Source of the DNA: Bryobacterales bacterium
Lineage (GTDB): Bacteria > Acidobacteriota > Terriglobia > Bryobacterales > Bryobacteraceae
Length of the DNA stretch: 57,921 nt
Direction: 5' to 3'
Assembly (NCBI GenBank): GCA_020851555.1
Contig: JADZCM010000016.1
Coordinates: forward strand, 1-57,921
Below the pieces are notes generated by a model. That model had not been told where the DNA came from. It ran no database searches and saw only the letters and a program-made list of their open reading frames with translations. Both the position numbers and the translations under genes were made by a program. Shown one piece after another: positions 35,807-43,488 of this stretch. The stretch's first letter is position 1. Each line of letters begins with the position of its first letter.

Positions 35807-37033
35807 ATGCCGCCGTCCAACCGCACCGCAACCCCCAGTCCAGCGGGGGCCGGTTCGCAGGGCCGCGGCGACGCCTGGCTGCTGAGCTCGGACCGGAAAA
35901 TCACGGCCGAACTGCTGGCGCTGCTGGCCAAGGAGTCTCCCACCCTGAGGGTCAGGCACCTGGAGAAGCCACCCGTCCGGGAACCCGGGAACTTAGAGCA
36001 AGCCCAGCAACTCCCCTGCGTCTGTTTCGTCCACGCGCAGAGTGCGGCTCGGGAGCGGCTGGAGTGGATCAGCCGGCTCTCGGCGGCTCCGCTGAACGTG
36101 CCCACCGTGGCATTGCTGGAGAACGGCGACCCGGAGGCGGCTTTGCGGTGTCTTCGGAAGGGGGCTTGCGGCTGCCTGATCCGGCCCTTCGACAGCGAGC
36201 AACTGCTGCCGTTGCTGCTCCGCGTCGGGTACCACGAAGCCGCCGGCGAGGAAGACACTCGCCGCAAGGTGGTGTGCGTCGTTCCGGCGAAAGGGTCGAG
36301 CGGGGCGACCACGCTGGCCGTCAGCCTGGCCTGCCACGCGGCGAAAACGGGACAGCAGCGCGTGTTGCTGGCCGATCTGGACCCGCTGGCGGGGACGCTG
36401 GCCTTCACGTTGAAGCTCAAGTCCCCCTACAGTTTCGCGGACGCCTTGTCGCACGCCGAGCAACTGGATGCGGACCTGTGGCGGGGTCTGATCTGCACCT
36501 ATCGCGGTCTGGACGTGCTGCTGGCGCCCGAAGAGCCGCTGATCAGCGAGGCGGGACCGGCGGTCCCGCAGTTGCTCTCCTACGCCAGGCGCGCGTATGA
36601 CCTGGTCGTGCTCGACACCGGAGGCCCGTTTACCACCCTCGGCATGGCCCTGGCGCGCTTGAGCGACGAGGTCCTAGCGGTGACGACCAGCGAACTGGGA
36701 GCGGTGCATGGAGCCAAAAGGACGCTCGCTCATCTCGCCGCCAACGGGGTTCCGCAGACCAAGATCAAGTTGGTTATCAGCCGCTGGCGCAAGGACCTCG
36801 GCTTCGACCGTGACGAGGTCGAAACGGCGCTGGGCCTGAGCGTCTTTCATCTGCTGCCCAACGATTCTCCAGCCGTGGAGGCGGCGCTTCTGGAAGGACG
36901 GCCGGTGGCGCCGGGCAGTAATTTCGGCAAGAGCCTCTCCGAACTCGCCATGCGGGTTCTGAATCCGGATGTGCGCGCGAGCCGCGAGAGCCCGGCCAGG
37001 GCGCGTCGGGCGCTTCTCACGCTGGGAATCTAA
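35807..37033 (+). CDS. CpaE/MinD-like ATPase with receiver-like N-terminus
   Basis: A 408-residue protein. Residues 20-140 resemble a degenerate receiver domain (DAWLLSSDRKITAELLALL, VPTVALLENGDPEAALRCL, RKGACGCLIRPFDSEQLLP), and 155-400 form a ParA/MinD-family ATPase, the CpaE layout. The P-loop AKGSSGATTLAVSLA (161-175) keeps the leading Lys of the deviant Walker A but has Ala where the second Lys should be. VLLADLDPLAGTLAF and YDLVVLDTGG follow. CpaE-like proteins act in pilus or flagellar placement. It converges on the FliA/WhiG gene, so a motility or surface-structure role is likely. Confidence 0.8.
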   Translation: MPPSNRTATPSPAGAGSQGRGDAWLLSSDRKITAELLALLAKESPTLRVRHLEKPPVREPGNLEQAQQLPCVCFVHAQSAARERLEWISRLSAAPLNVPTVALLENGDPEAALRCLRKGACGCLIRPFDSEQLLPLLLRVGYHEAAGEEDTRRKVVCVVPAKGSSGATTLAVSLACHAAKTGQQRVLLADLDPLAGTLAFTLKLKSPYSFADALSHAEQLDADLWRGLICTYRGLDVLLAPEEPLISEAGPAVPQLLSYARRAYDLVVLDTGGPFTTLGMALARLSDEVLAVTTSELGAVHGAKRTLAHLAANGVPQTKIKLVISRWRKDLGFDRDEVETALGLSVFHLLPNDSPAVEAALLEGRPVAPGSNFGKSLSELAMRVLNPDVRASRESPARARRALLTLGI

Positions 37034-37083
37034 CGGGGGCCGGGACTCGCCCGGCGGACGCCGGCATCTCAGCGGGGCGCGCC

Positions 37084-37839
37084 TCAGAAGGCTGAACTCG
37101 ACTCGATCCCGGCGGCCTGAAGCGCCGAAGCCATCTTCTGGAGCGCCGACTTGTGTATCTGGGACACGCGGCTTTCGTTGATTCCCATCAACTCGCCGAT
37201 CTCCCGCATCGTCATTTCCTTGGTGTAGTAAAGCTGCACCACCTGGCGGTATCGCTCCGGCAGCGTGCCCAGCGCCAGGCTCAGGTGGCCGCGCAGTTGC
37301 TGCTTCGCGCACATGCGGTCGGGCTGCGTGCCTTCCTCGGCGGGAAACTCGGGCGCCGGGGACTCCTCCCGGTCCTGCTGCCTTCCCGACGCCGACACCA
37401 GGCCGACGTTGCGCAGCTCGATCATCATGCGCCGCCAGCGCTCCTCGTCCAATCCCAGCTTCTCCGCCACTTCCGCGTGGGTGGGGTTGCGATGGAGCAC
37501 GGCGGCCAGTTCCCGCGTGGCCGCCTCAATCTGCTTGTGCCGGCGCCGCAGATCGCGGGAGGCCCAGTCCAGTTGGCGGAGACTGTCCAGGATGGCGCCC
37601 TTGATCCGGTGCTTGGCGTAGCTGGAGAAGGCGACCTGCTTGCGCGGGTTGAACTTTGCAGCCGCGTCCAGCAAGCCCATGATTCCGGCGTGCACCAGAT
37701 CATCGATGTCCACGTGAACGGGCAGGTTCTCGTGGACCCTTATGGCAATCACCCTCACCAGGGGCAGATGCTCCAGGATGATCTGATCTCTGTCGTTCTG
37801 CCGGGCTTCTTCGCCTGTGGACACACCGGTAGCGCTCAT
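37084..37839 (-). CDS. fliA: FliA/WhiG-family RNA polymerase sigma factor (sigma-28)
   Basis: A 251-residue sigma factor. Region 2 (about 45-80: DIDDLVHAGIMGLLDAAAKF, then FSSYAKHRIKGAILDSLR) and region 4 (about 190-238: LPERYRQVVQLYYTKEMTMR, then IGELMGINESRVSQIHKSAL) are typical of FliA/WhiG. Region 3 lies between, with HAEVAEKLGL. Such factors drive late flagellar and chemotaxis genes. A promoter with exact GCCGATAA lies 60 bases upstream of the start, pointing to autoregulation. It is followed, convergently, by the CpaE-like gene; no flagellar operon is in the window. Confidence 0.92.
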   Translation of the reverse strand: MSATGVSTGEEARQNDRDQIILEHLPLVRVIAIRVHENLPVHVDIDDLVHAGIMGLLDAAAKFNPRKQVAFSSYAKHRIKGAILDSLRQLDWASRDLRRRHKQIEAATRELAAVLHRNPTHAEVAEKLGLDEERWRRMMIELRNVGLVSASGRQQDREESPAPEFPAEEGTQPDRMCAKQQLRGHLSLALGTLPERYRQVVQLYYTKEMTMREIGELMGINESRVSQIHKSALQKMASALQAAGIESSSAF

Positions 37840-37898
37840 CTGGCGTTCCTCGCTCTTGTTGCCGGAGTCGGCTCGTCCCTACTGGCTTCTGAAGGGAC

Positions 37899-37924
37899 TT
37901 ATCGGCGGGCTAGGAGCTTCTTGA
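37899..37924 (-). promoter_or_regulatory. Candidate sigma-28 promoter of the sigma factor gene
   Basis: On the minus strand, TCAAGAAG (37924-37917), 10 bases, then GCCGATAA (37906-37899), the exact consensus -10 of FliA-type factors, followed by GTCC. The expected start of transcription lies about 50 bases before the ATG at 37839. It has the same layout as 32212-32237. Confidence 0.55.
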
Positions 37925-38219
37925 GCCCGGCCTCTCGGCTCGAGTGCACGTCGCGATGGGTCTTTCCTCTATCCCGCCGCGGCCGCTCCGCGCCGGAGGC
38001 CATTCTCTCCCTCGCTCTGGCCCGCACCGCTGCTGATGCAATCCGGCGGCCAGCGCGGCCCGCCAGGCGCGGGGACGGCCTAGAACAACTCACCTACGGG
38101 CTCTAAAGAACTTACCCGTTTTCTGCGGCGGGAAACGCTGGGAGGAAGCGCGGCAGCCGTCCGGAGATGTTCCAAACTGAGATCCGCGCAGTGGACCGAG
38201 GTCCCGATGTGGAACACCG
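37925..38219. other. Intergenic stretch without a recognised gene
   Basis: With the sigma-factor leader (37840-37924) this makes a 380-base gap between the sigma gene and the deacetylase stop. Apart from the promoter element I see no conserved gene, tRNA or strong hairpin; a short minus-strand frame of 64 codons near 37899-38093 has no recognisable protein character. Confidence 0.4.
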
Positions 38220-38984
38220 TCAGCCGAGCCACCGGTAGCCGGTCAGCTCAATTCGGCCCTCCCGGACGGCCGCTTTGACCTCGGGCGAGGTCAGCGCCCG
38301 GAGTTCCTGCTCACGGCTCTCCTTGAGCCTGGTAGCGGCCCCGCACAGTTCGTCGTCCAGACGGCCGGGGTGGCACATCAGCTCGGTGAGGCCCGGCTTC
38401 AAGCCCCGCAGGAGCCGGACCAGGGATGCCGTGTTCAGGCGGCCGGTCAGGCCGAAGCCGCGGAAATGGTCGGTGACGCGGCTTCCGTGCCGGAGCATAC
38501 GGCCTTCCAGCAGGCGGCTGACGGCCCGCGGTAGGAGCGGCCGCCGCACCCAGCGTATGTGGAACTCCGATGCGAGTTCGCCGACGGCCTCTGCGATGGC
38601 GGGCAGCAGGTGGGTGTGCTTGTGAGTGTCCAGGTGCGTGGGCGTGATGTCCGCGTCCAGCAACCGGCGCACCTGTGCGCGCAGTTCGTCCCGGATGCGG
38701 AGCCGGCGCCGGACGACCGCGGCCACCAACTGGTCCACGGAGGCGGGGAGCGGATGGTGCGGGGGCAGAGCGGAGGGCAGGCCTGTCAGGACCAGGTGGC
38801 ACCCCACGTCCAGCGTAGGAACACTGCGGGCAAGGTCAACGGCGTGCCGGAAAGCGGGCCCCATGGCCATGAGCGTGGCGGCCGTGACGATGCCTTCCTG
38901 GTGCGCTTCCAGGATGCCCTGATTCACGCCGCGGGTGAAACCGAAGTCGTCCGCGTTGACGATCAGCCGCCGGCGCCCGTTCAA
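38220..38984 (-). CDS. YdjC/ChbG-family carbohydrate deacetylase, HpnK-like
   Basis: A 254-residue deacetylase-fold protein. LIVNADDFGFTRGVNQGILE holds the metal Asp pair and THLDTHKHTHLLPAIAEAV the metal His residues. The family removes N-acetyl groups from chito-sugars; the HpnK branch is found in hopanoid gene sets. The ATG overlaps the stop of the MCE gene by 4 bases, so it is translationally coupled to the Mla-type lipid transporter. That context favours a lipid-linked substrate over free chitobiose. The HpnK label is an inference. Confidence 0.82.
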   Translation of the reverse strand: MNGRRRLIVNADDFGFTRGVNQGILEAHQEGIVTAATLMAMGPAFRHAVDLARSVPTLDVGCHLVLTGLPSALPPHHPLPASVDQLVAAVVRRRLRIRDELRAQVRRLLDADITPTHLDTHKHTHLLPAIAEAVGELASEFHIRWVRRPLLPRAVSRLLEGRMLRHGSRVTDHFRGFGLTGRLNTASLVRLLRGLKPGLTELMCHPGRLDDELCGAATRLKESREQELRALTSPEVKAAVREGRIELTGYRWLG

Positions 38985-40054
38985 AAGAGCCCCAGCTTGA
39001 TGCTCAGGAACTTCTTGGGATTGGCGCGGAAGTCCTTCATCAGGGTGCGCATCTCCTGGGTGGCGCCGTTCAGGGACTCATAGAGGTTGGGATTGACCAG
39101 CAACTGGCCGAGCGTTCCCTGGCCCGTATTGATCTTCTCCAGCGTGTGGTCCAGCCTGGCGGTCAGCTCGACGATCTGCCGGTGAAGCTGGTCGTCTTTG
39201 AGAAGCTTGCCCGCCGTGCCCTTGCCGGCGTTCAGGTCAGCCATGATGTTCCGCAGTTCCGTCAGGGTCCGGCGCGCGTCTTCGTAAAGCGCCGGGTCCT
39301 TGACCAGTTTCCCGGCGGTGCCCTGGCCGTCCTGGATTCCGGCCAGCAGTTCATCCATGCGGCCGACGGCGGCCCGCACTTCGTTGTAAAGCGACTCGTC
39401 GTTCAGCAACCGGCCCACGGTCCCATGGCCGCCCGACACGGCCGCTGCCACTTTCTGCACCTCGGACACCGCCTCGTTCAGCCGGTTATAGAGGGTCTTG
39501 TCGACGAGCAACTGGCCGATGGTGCCTCGCCCCTTTTCCATCTCGGTCACCACGCCGTCGATCCGCTTGAGCAGCGCGCGCGCCGCCACCATGACATCGT
39601 AGCCGGATTGCACCACTTCGTCGAATTCGCTGACGTCCTTGCTGGGCACCTCTCCGCCATTCTTGACCGTCTCGATGCTGGTCCCCTTCTTAATGTTGAT
39701 GTACTTGGTCCCCAGCACGTTCTCGGCGCTGACCCCCGCCTCCGAGTCGGACGGTATGGCCGCCAGCGCGCCGGCCTCCACCAACATCCGGACGCGGATG
39801 ATGCGGCGGGGGACGTTCAGTCCCGACAAGCCTACGTCATCGACGCTGCCGATAAGATATCCGTTCAGCCGGACCGGTGCGCCCTTGGCGAGCGCGGCCG
39901 AATCGTCCAGGTAGGTATACAGCACGGCTTTCGGGACGAACAGCTTCTTGGTCCCGGTGAGAAGGAACACCAGGATCCCGAGCAGGATCATGGCCACGAT
40001 GGTCATCAGTCCCACCCTCAACTGAGCCCACTTGACCTTTTTCGCCGATGGCAT
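38981..40054 (-). CDS. mlaD: MlaD-type MCE lipid-transport protein with five 34-residue repeats
   Basis: A 357-residue protein with an N-terminal anchor (VGLMTIVAMILLGILVFLL), an MCE domain at about 42-125 (YLDDSAALAKGAPVRLNGYL, ENVLGTKYINI) and a long helical tail. In the tail the G-T-x-G-[QKR]-L motif recurs at residues 177, 211, 245, 279 and 313, exactly every 34 residues, each followed about 10 residues later by a Leu-Tyr/His pair. Such tails form a periplasm-spanning tube in related MCE proteins. It is the substrate-binding part of the MlaFED-type transporter in this operon. Confidence 0.9.
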   Translation of the reverse strand: MPSAKKVKWAQLRVGLMTIVAMILLGILVFLLTGTKKLFVPKAVLYTYLDDSAALAKGAPVRLNGYLIGSVDDVGLSGLNVPRRIIRVRMLVEAGALAAIPSDSEAGVSAENVLGTKYINIKKGTSIETVKNGGEVPSKDVSEFDEVVQSGYDVMVAARALLKRIDGVVTEMEKGRGTIGQLLVDKTLYNRLNEAVSEVQKVAAAVSGGHGTVGRLLNDESLYNEVRAAVGRMDELLAGIQDGQGTAGKLVKDPALYEDARRTLTELRNIMADLNAGKGTAGKLLKDDQLHRQIVELTARLDHTLEKINTGQGTLGQLLVNPNLYESLNGATQEMRTLMKDFRANPKKFLSIKLGLF

Positions 40055-40063
40055 TGTTCCCGC

Positions 40064-40885
40064 CTAGTGTTTCACGAACTTGGCCACGTAGGGATCGGTG
40101 CAGGCCTCAATCTCCGCCCGCCCGCCCTCGAAGACGACGCGTCCTTCCCGCATCACGCTGAACACCGTCGCGGGCTTCTCCGGCCGCAGTTCCCGCCGGT
40201 CCGCCTCTAGCTGCCCGCTCTTGGGATTGTAACGGAAATCGTGCATCCAAGTCCCGTCCTGATACCGGTGCGTCACGATCAGCGTGGTCGTATTCTCCAG
40301 GTCGCGCGCCTTCATGATGAGCGAGACGATGGTGTGCGCCGTAATGGGATCGAGTCCGGCGGTCGGCGAGTCGTAGAGCACCAGAGGGGGTCTGGACACC
40401 ACGGCGCGGGCGATCCCCACGCGCCGGCGCATCCCCCCCGAGAGTTCACTCGGCAGCTTCTCCAGGGTGTGCTCCAGTTCCACGAAGCGGAGCGCCTCCT
40501 CCACCCTGGGCGCCGCCTCTGAAACCGGAATGCGCAGCAACCGCTGATTGAGCAAGGGGTACGCCACGTTCTCCTCGATGGTCAGCGAATCGAACAGGCC
40601 GCCCTCCTGGAAAAGAATCCCGATCCTGGCGCGGATGTCGAACAACCTGGCCTCCGGCAGGCCGGTGATATCCTCCCCGAACACGAACACGCGCCCGGAA
40701 TCCGGCCTCAGAAGCCCCAGCGCCATCTTCAGGAGCACCGTCTTGCCGCTGCCGGCGCTCCCCAGAAGAATCCGGGTCTCGCCCTCGCGCACGTCGAAGC
40801 TCACCCCGGCGAGGGCCGGCGTCTCGTCGAAAGCCAGCGAGACGTTCTCAAAGCGAAGCACGCTGCGACCGGCGCCGGGAAGCAT
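40064..40885 (-). CDS. mlaF: MlaF-type ABC ATPase with Ser in place of the Walker B Glu
   Basis: A 273-residue ATPase for lipid transport. Walker A is GSAGSGKT, the Q-loop is in ILFQEGGLFDSLTIEENVAY, and the signature LSGGMRRRVGIARA is intact. Walker B reads LVLYDSPTAGLDP: the catalytic Glu after the Asp is Ser (codon TCG, near 40365). The H-loop reads IVTHRYQDG and is followed by an insertion of about 25 residues (HDFRYNPKSGQLEADRREL) before the C-terminal strands. In standard ABC ATPases loss of this Glu slows hydrolysis strongly. I cannot say whether this is lineage-specific; another residue may compensate. It is 9 bases from mlaD. Confidence 0.88.
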   Translation of the reverse strand: MLPGAGRSVLRFENVSLAFDETPALAGVSFDVREGETRILLGSAGSGKTVLLKMALGLLRPDSGRVFVFGEDITGLPEARLFDIRARIGILFQEGGLFDSLTIEENVAYPLLNQRLLRIPVSEAAPRVEEALRFVELEHTLEKLPSELSGGMRRRVGIARAVVSRPPLVLYDSPTAGLDPITAHTIVSLIMKARDLENTTTLIVTHRYQDGTWMHDFRYNPKSGQLEADRRELRPEKPATVFSVMREGRVVFEGGRAEIEACTDPYVAKFVKH

Positions 40886-40892
40886 GAAGACC

Positions 40893-41681
40893 TCAGACGT
40901 TCACGAAAAACCTGGTGATGAAGAAGTCGAGTATAAAGATCCAGACCGACGCCACCACCACGGCGCGCGTGGTGGAGCGGCCCACGCCCTGCGTCCCGCC
41001 GGCGGTCCGGATTCCGTAGTGGCAGCCGACCAGGGCCACGATGAAAGCGAAGGCAAACGGCTTGATCAATCCCTGGAACATGTCGTTGTACCCGATCGAC
41101 TGCCAGGCGCTGTTCCAGTAGAAATCCGGGCTCATTTGCAGGAGCGTGTACGCGATCACAAAGCCGCCCAGCATGCCCAGAAAATCGGCTACCACCGTGA
41201 GCAGCGGCAACACGAAACAGGTTGCGATGAGCCTCGGGACGACCAGCTTCTGCACCGGGTCCGTGCCCAGCGCCCGCATGGCGTCGATCTGCTCGGTGAC
41301 CTTCATGGAGCCCAGCTCACTGGCCATGCCGGACGAATTCCGCCCCGCCACCATGAGGGAAGTAAGAACCGGCCCCAGTTCCCGGACCAGGCTGATGGTC
41401 ACCAGCTCTCCGGTCTTTCCGACCGCGCCGTACTGCGAGAGGGCCTTGGACATCTGGAGAGCCATGACCGCCCCGCTGAAAAAGCCCGTGAGGATCACAA
41501 TCGGCAGACTGCCGAAGCCGATCACGTCCATCTGCAAAAATGTGTCGTTGTGATACCTTGGCCGGCGGAAGACGCCGAGAATCGCCTTTGCGGAGAGAAT
41601 CAGGAACTCTTGAACGGAGAGGATCGGCGCCTTGAGGATATCGAGCAAACCCGCAACTCCTCGGATCCTCGATGCTAACAT
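40893..41681 (-). CDS. mlaE: MlaE-type ABC permease
   Basis: A 262-residue permease with five to six membrane segments. FLQMDVIGFGSLPIVILTGF, SGAVMALQMSKALSQYGA, LVRELGPVLTSLMVAGRNSS and the coupling segment GSMKVTEQIDAMRALGTDPV are standard for MlaE. It is first in the operon mlaE-mlaF-mlaD-ydjC and moves phospholipid or a related lipid between membranes. The start at 41681 gives the usual length. Confidence 0.92.
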   Translation of the reverse strand: MLASRIRGVAGLLDILKAPILSVQEFLILSAKAILGVFRRPRYHNDTFLQMDVIGFGSLPIVILTGFFSGAVMALQMSKALSQYGAVGKTGELVTISLVRELGPVLTSLMVAGRNSSGMASELGSMKVTEQIDAMRALGTDPVQKLVVPRLIATCFVLPLLTVVADFLGMLGGFVIAYTLLQMSPDFYWNSAWQSIGYNDMFQGLIKPFAFAFIVALVGCHYGIRTAGGTQGVGRSTTRAVVVASVWIFILDFFITRFFVNV

Positions 41682-41723
41682 GGCAGGGCGGCGCGGGGGG
41701 CGCAGCCGGCCGCCTTCCGCCCT

Positions 41724-42341
41724 CTAGACCGCGGGGTTGAGCGGGCGGTCTTCCCGAAACCCCCGCCGGAGAAAATCCAGAAAGGCGCGGCTGCGGGGGC
41801 GGCCGTTGTTGTAGCTAAGCTCAATCCGCTGGAACATGACCAGAACGCCCAGCACGTCGGCGTCGCGCACGGTCGAAAGGCCTTGGCGTTCCCGCAACTG
41901 CCTGCGAGCTTCGTCGATCTCCTCGCTCAGCCTCCGCTGGATGCCGGCGGCGATCAGGTTGGTGGGACGCGTCTCGTAGATCAGCCCGCTGTCGCGCGTG
42001 CGGCAGGTCCGGATCATGGCGTCGAGGGCTTCACGGATGTCATGATCCGTAGCCCCTGGAGTAGCCGATCCGATACCTGCGATTGCCCCTCCGAGTACAT
42101 TGAAAAGCACAGCGTTATCCTCCATGAACGTCTCGCTGACCTCGATGTCCCGGTTGGGCAGCGATTCGGGATCGATAGCGAGAGTCCGGTCGTGCCGCCG
42201 CGCCTCCTCCAGGTAAGGACAATCGAACGGGCAATCCAGGGTGACCTCTCTGGACTCCCCGCAGCAGACCGCGCAAATCTCGTCTCGAAGGGCCGGGCAG
42301 AAGCGGCGGGCGCGCCGCGCTTCACACTTAGCGCATTTCAT
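41724..42341 (-). CDS. Cys-rich protein of unknown function, coupled to dGTPase
   Basis: A 205-residue protein from ATG 42341, overlapping the end of the dGTPase gene by 14 bases. Its first 45 residues hold a Cys cluster: MKCAKCEARRARRFCPALR, then CAVCCGESREVTLDCPFDCP (spacing C-x2-C, C, C-x2-C-C, C-x3-C), suggesting one or two zinc sites or an Fe-S centre. The rest is helical (ATDHDIREALDAMIRTCRTR, RRLSEEIDEARRQLRERQGL). I do not recognise the family. Operon position beside dGTPase suggests a link to nucleotide or DNA metabolism, but this is weak. Confidence 0.75.
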   Translation of the reverse strand: MKCAKCEARRARRFCPALRDEICAVCCGESREVTLDCPFDCPYLEEARRHDRTLAIDPESLPNRDIEVSETFMEDNAVLFNVLGGAIAGIGSATPGATDHDIREALDAMIRTCRTRDSGLIYETRPTNLIAAGIQRRLSEEIDEARRQLRERQGLSTVRDADVLGVLVMFQRIELSYNNGRPRSRAFLDFLRRGFREDRPLNPAV

Positions 42342-43479
42342 GAGTTGGCAATTCTCCCATCTGAAAAACCCTTTGAAACTCGCGTCCAAGATAACCGTCG
42401 GTCATGCCGGCGATATAGTCGCAGACGACCCGGTGCGGTTTTTCGAGGCTCGCCTGGGAGGCGTACGCCGGCGGCAGCGACCCAGGGTGTTCCATGAAGT
42501 GCTCGAAGAGGGCCGCGACCATGGCGGCGGCGCGGGTGCGTTCTCTGAGCAAGTCGCCGGAGAAGTAGACCCTGCCGTGAAGGAAGTTCTTGAGGGCCGT
42601 GCACGCCGTCTCCGCATCCGGAGTCAGGCGGGCTATGCGGACAGGATGGCGGGGCACGTCGTCCGCATGCTCCAGTCCTCCCGCCAGGGCGGCTTCCCGC
42701 GTGCCCTCGATCAAACCGGAAACCAGCAGATCGATCAGGCCGCGCAGCGCCTCGGCGAACAGCACACGCTCCGGCGAGGATGCATGACGCTTCCGGGCGG
42801 CGGAAAGCAACCGGCCGAAGGCCGGCACCTCCGCGCCGATCTCCTCGATCTCGAACAAGCCGCCGTCGTGCGCATCGTCCAGGTCGGCGGTGCTGTAGGC
42901 CACCTCGTCGGCAAGGTCGATCAACTGCGCCTCTGCCGAGGGCCGCAGCCCCGGCAGGTACTCGTCCAGTTCCGGGAACTCACCCGGTTCGAAGTCGCGG
43001 GAGTGCTTGGCGGTCCCTTCCCGGACCTCGAAAGTAAGGTTCAGGCCCGGGAAGTCCGCGTAGCGCTGCTCCAGTACTTCCACGATTCGCAGGGCGTGCA
43101 GGTTGTGATCGAAACTGCCGCCGTAGCGGGCCATCTGGCGGTTCAGTTCCGCCTCGCCGGCGTGTGCGAAGGGGGGGTGGCCGATGTCGTGGACCAGCGC
43201 CAGCGCCTCGGTGAGTTCCTCGTTGAGTTCCAAGGCGGCCGCTGCCGTGCGCGCGATCTGGGCCACCTCGATGGTATGGGTGAGGCGGTTGCGGAAGTGG
43301 TCCGACAGGGCGGAGGTGAAGACCTGGGTCTTATCCTCGAGCCGCCGGAACGCGCGGGCATGGATAATGCGGTCGCGGTCCCGCTGGAAGCCGTCCCGGT
43401 AAGGGTGGGGAGGTTCCGCGTGGCGGCGTCCACGGCTTCGTTCGGCGGCGAAGCGCAGGCCGGCCAGGCTCGGTTTCAT
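42328..43479 (-). CDS. dgt: dGTPase-like deoxynucleoside triphosphate triphosphohydrolase
   Basis: A 383-residue HD-domain enzyme that hydrolyses dNTPs to the nucleoside and triphosphate. The N-terminal RDRDRIIHARAFRRLEDKTQ motif, LTHTIEVAQIART with the first metal His, and LVHDIGHPPFAHAGE with the HD pair are the family hallmarks. IDLADEVAYSTADLDDA gives the later metal Asp. It could be Dgt or the closely related type 2 branch; the symbol is a best guess. It lies 9 bases after the TPR gene and overlaps the Cys-rich gene. Confidence 0.88.
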   Translation of the reverse strand: MKPSLAGLRFAAERSRGRRHAEPPHPYRDGFQRDRDRIIHARAFRRLEDKTQVFTSALSDHFRNRLTHTIEVAQIARTAAAALELNEELTEALALVHDIGHPPFAHAGEAELNRQMARYGGSFDHNLHALRIVEVLEQRYADFPGLNLTFEVREGTAKHSRDFEPGEFPELDEYLPGLRPSAEAQLIDLADEVAYSTADLDDAHDGGLFEIEEIGAEVPAFGRLLSAARKRHASSPERVLFAEALRGLIDLLVSGLIEGTREAALAGGLEHADDVPRHPVRIARLTPDAETACTALKNFLHGRVYFSGDLLRERTRAAAMVAALFEHFMEHPGSLPPAYASQASLEKPHRVVCDYIAGMTDGYLGREFQRVFQMGELPTHEMR

Positions 43480-43488
43480 GTGCAGGTT

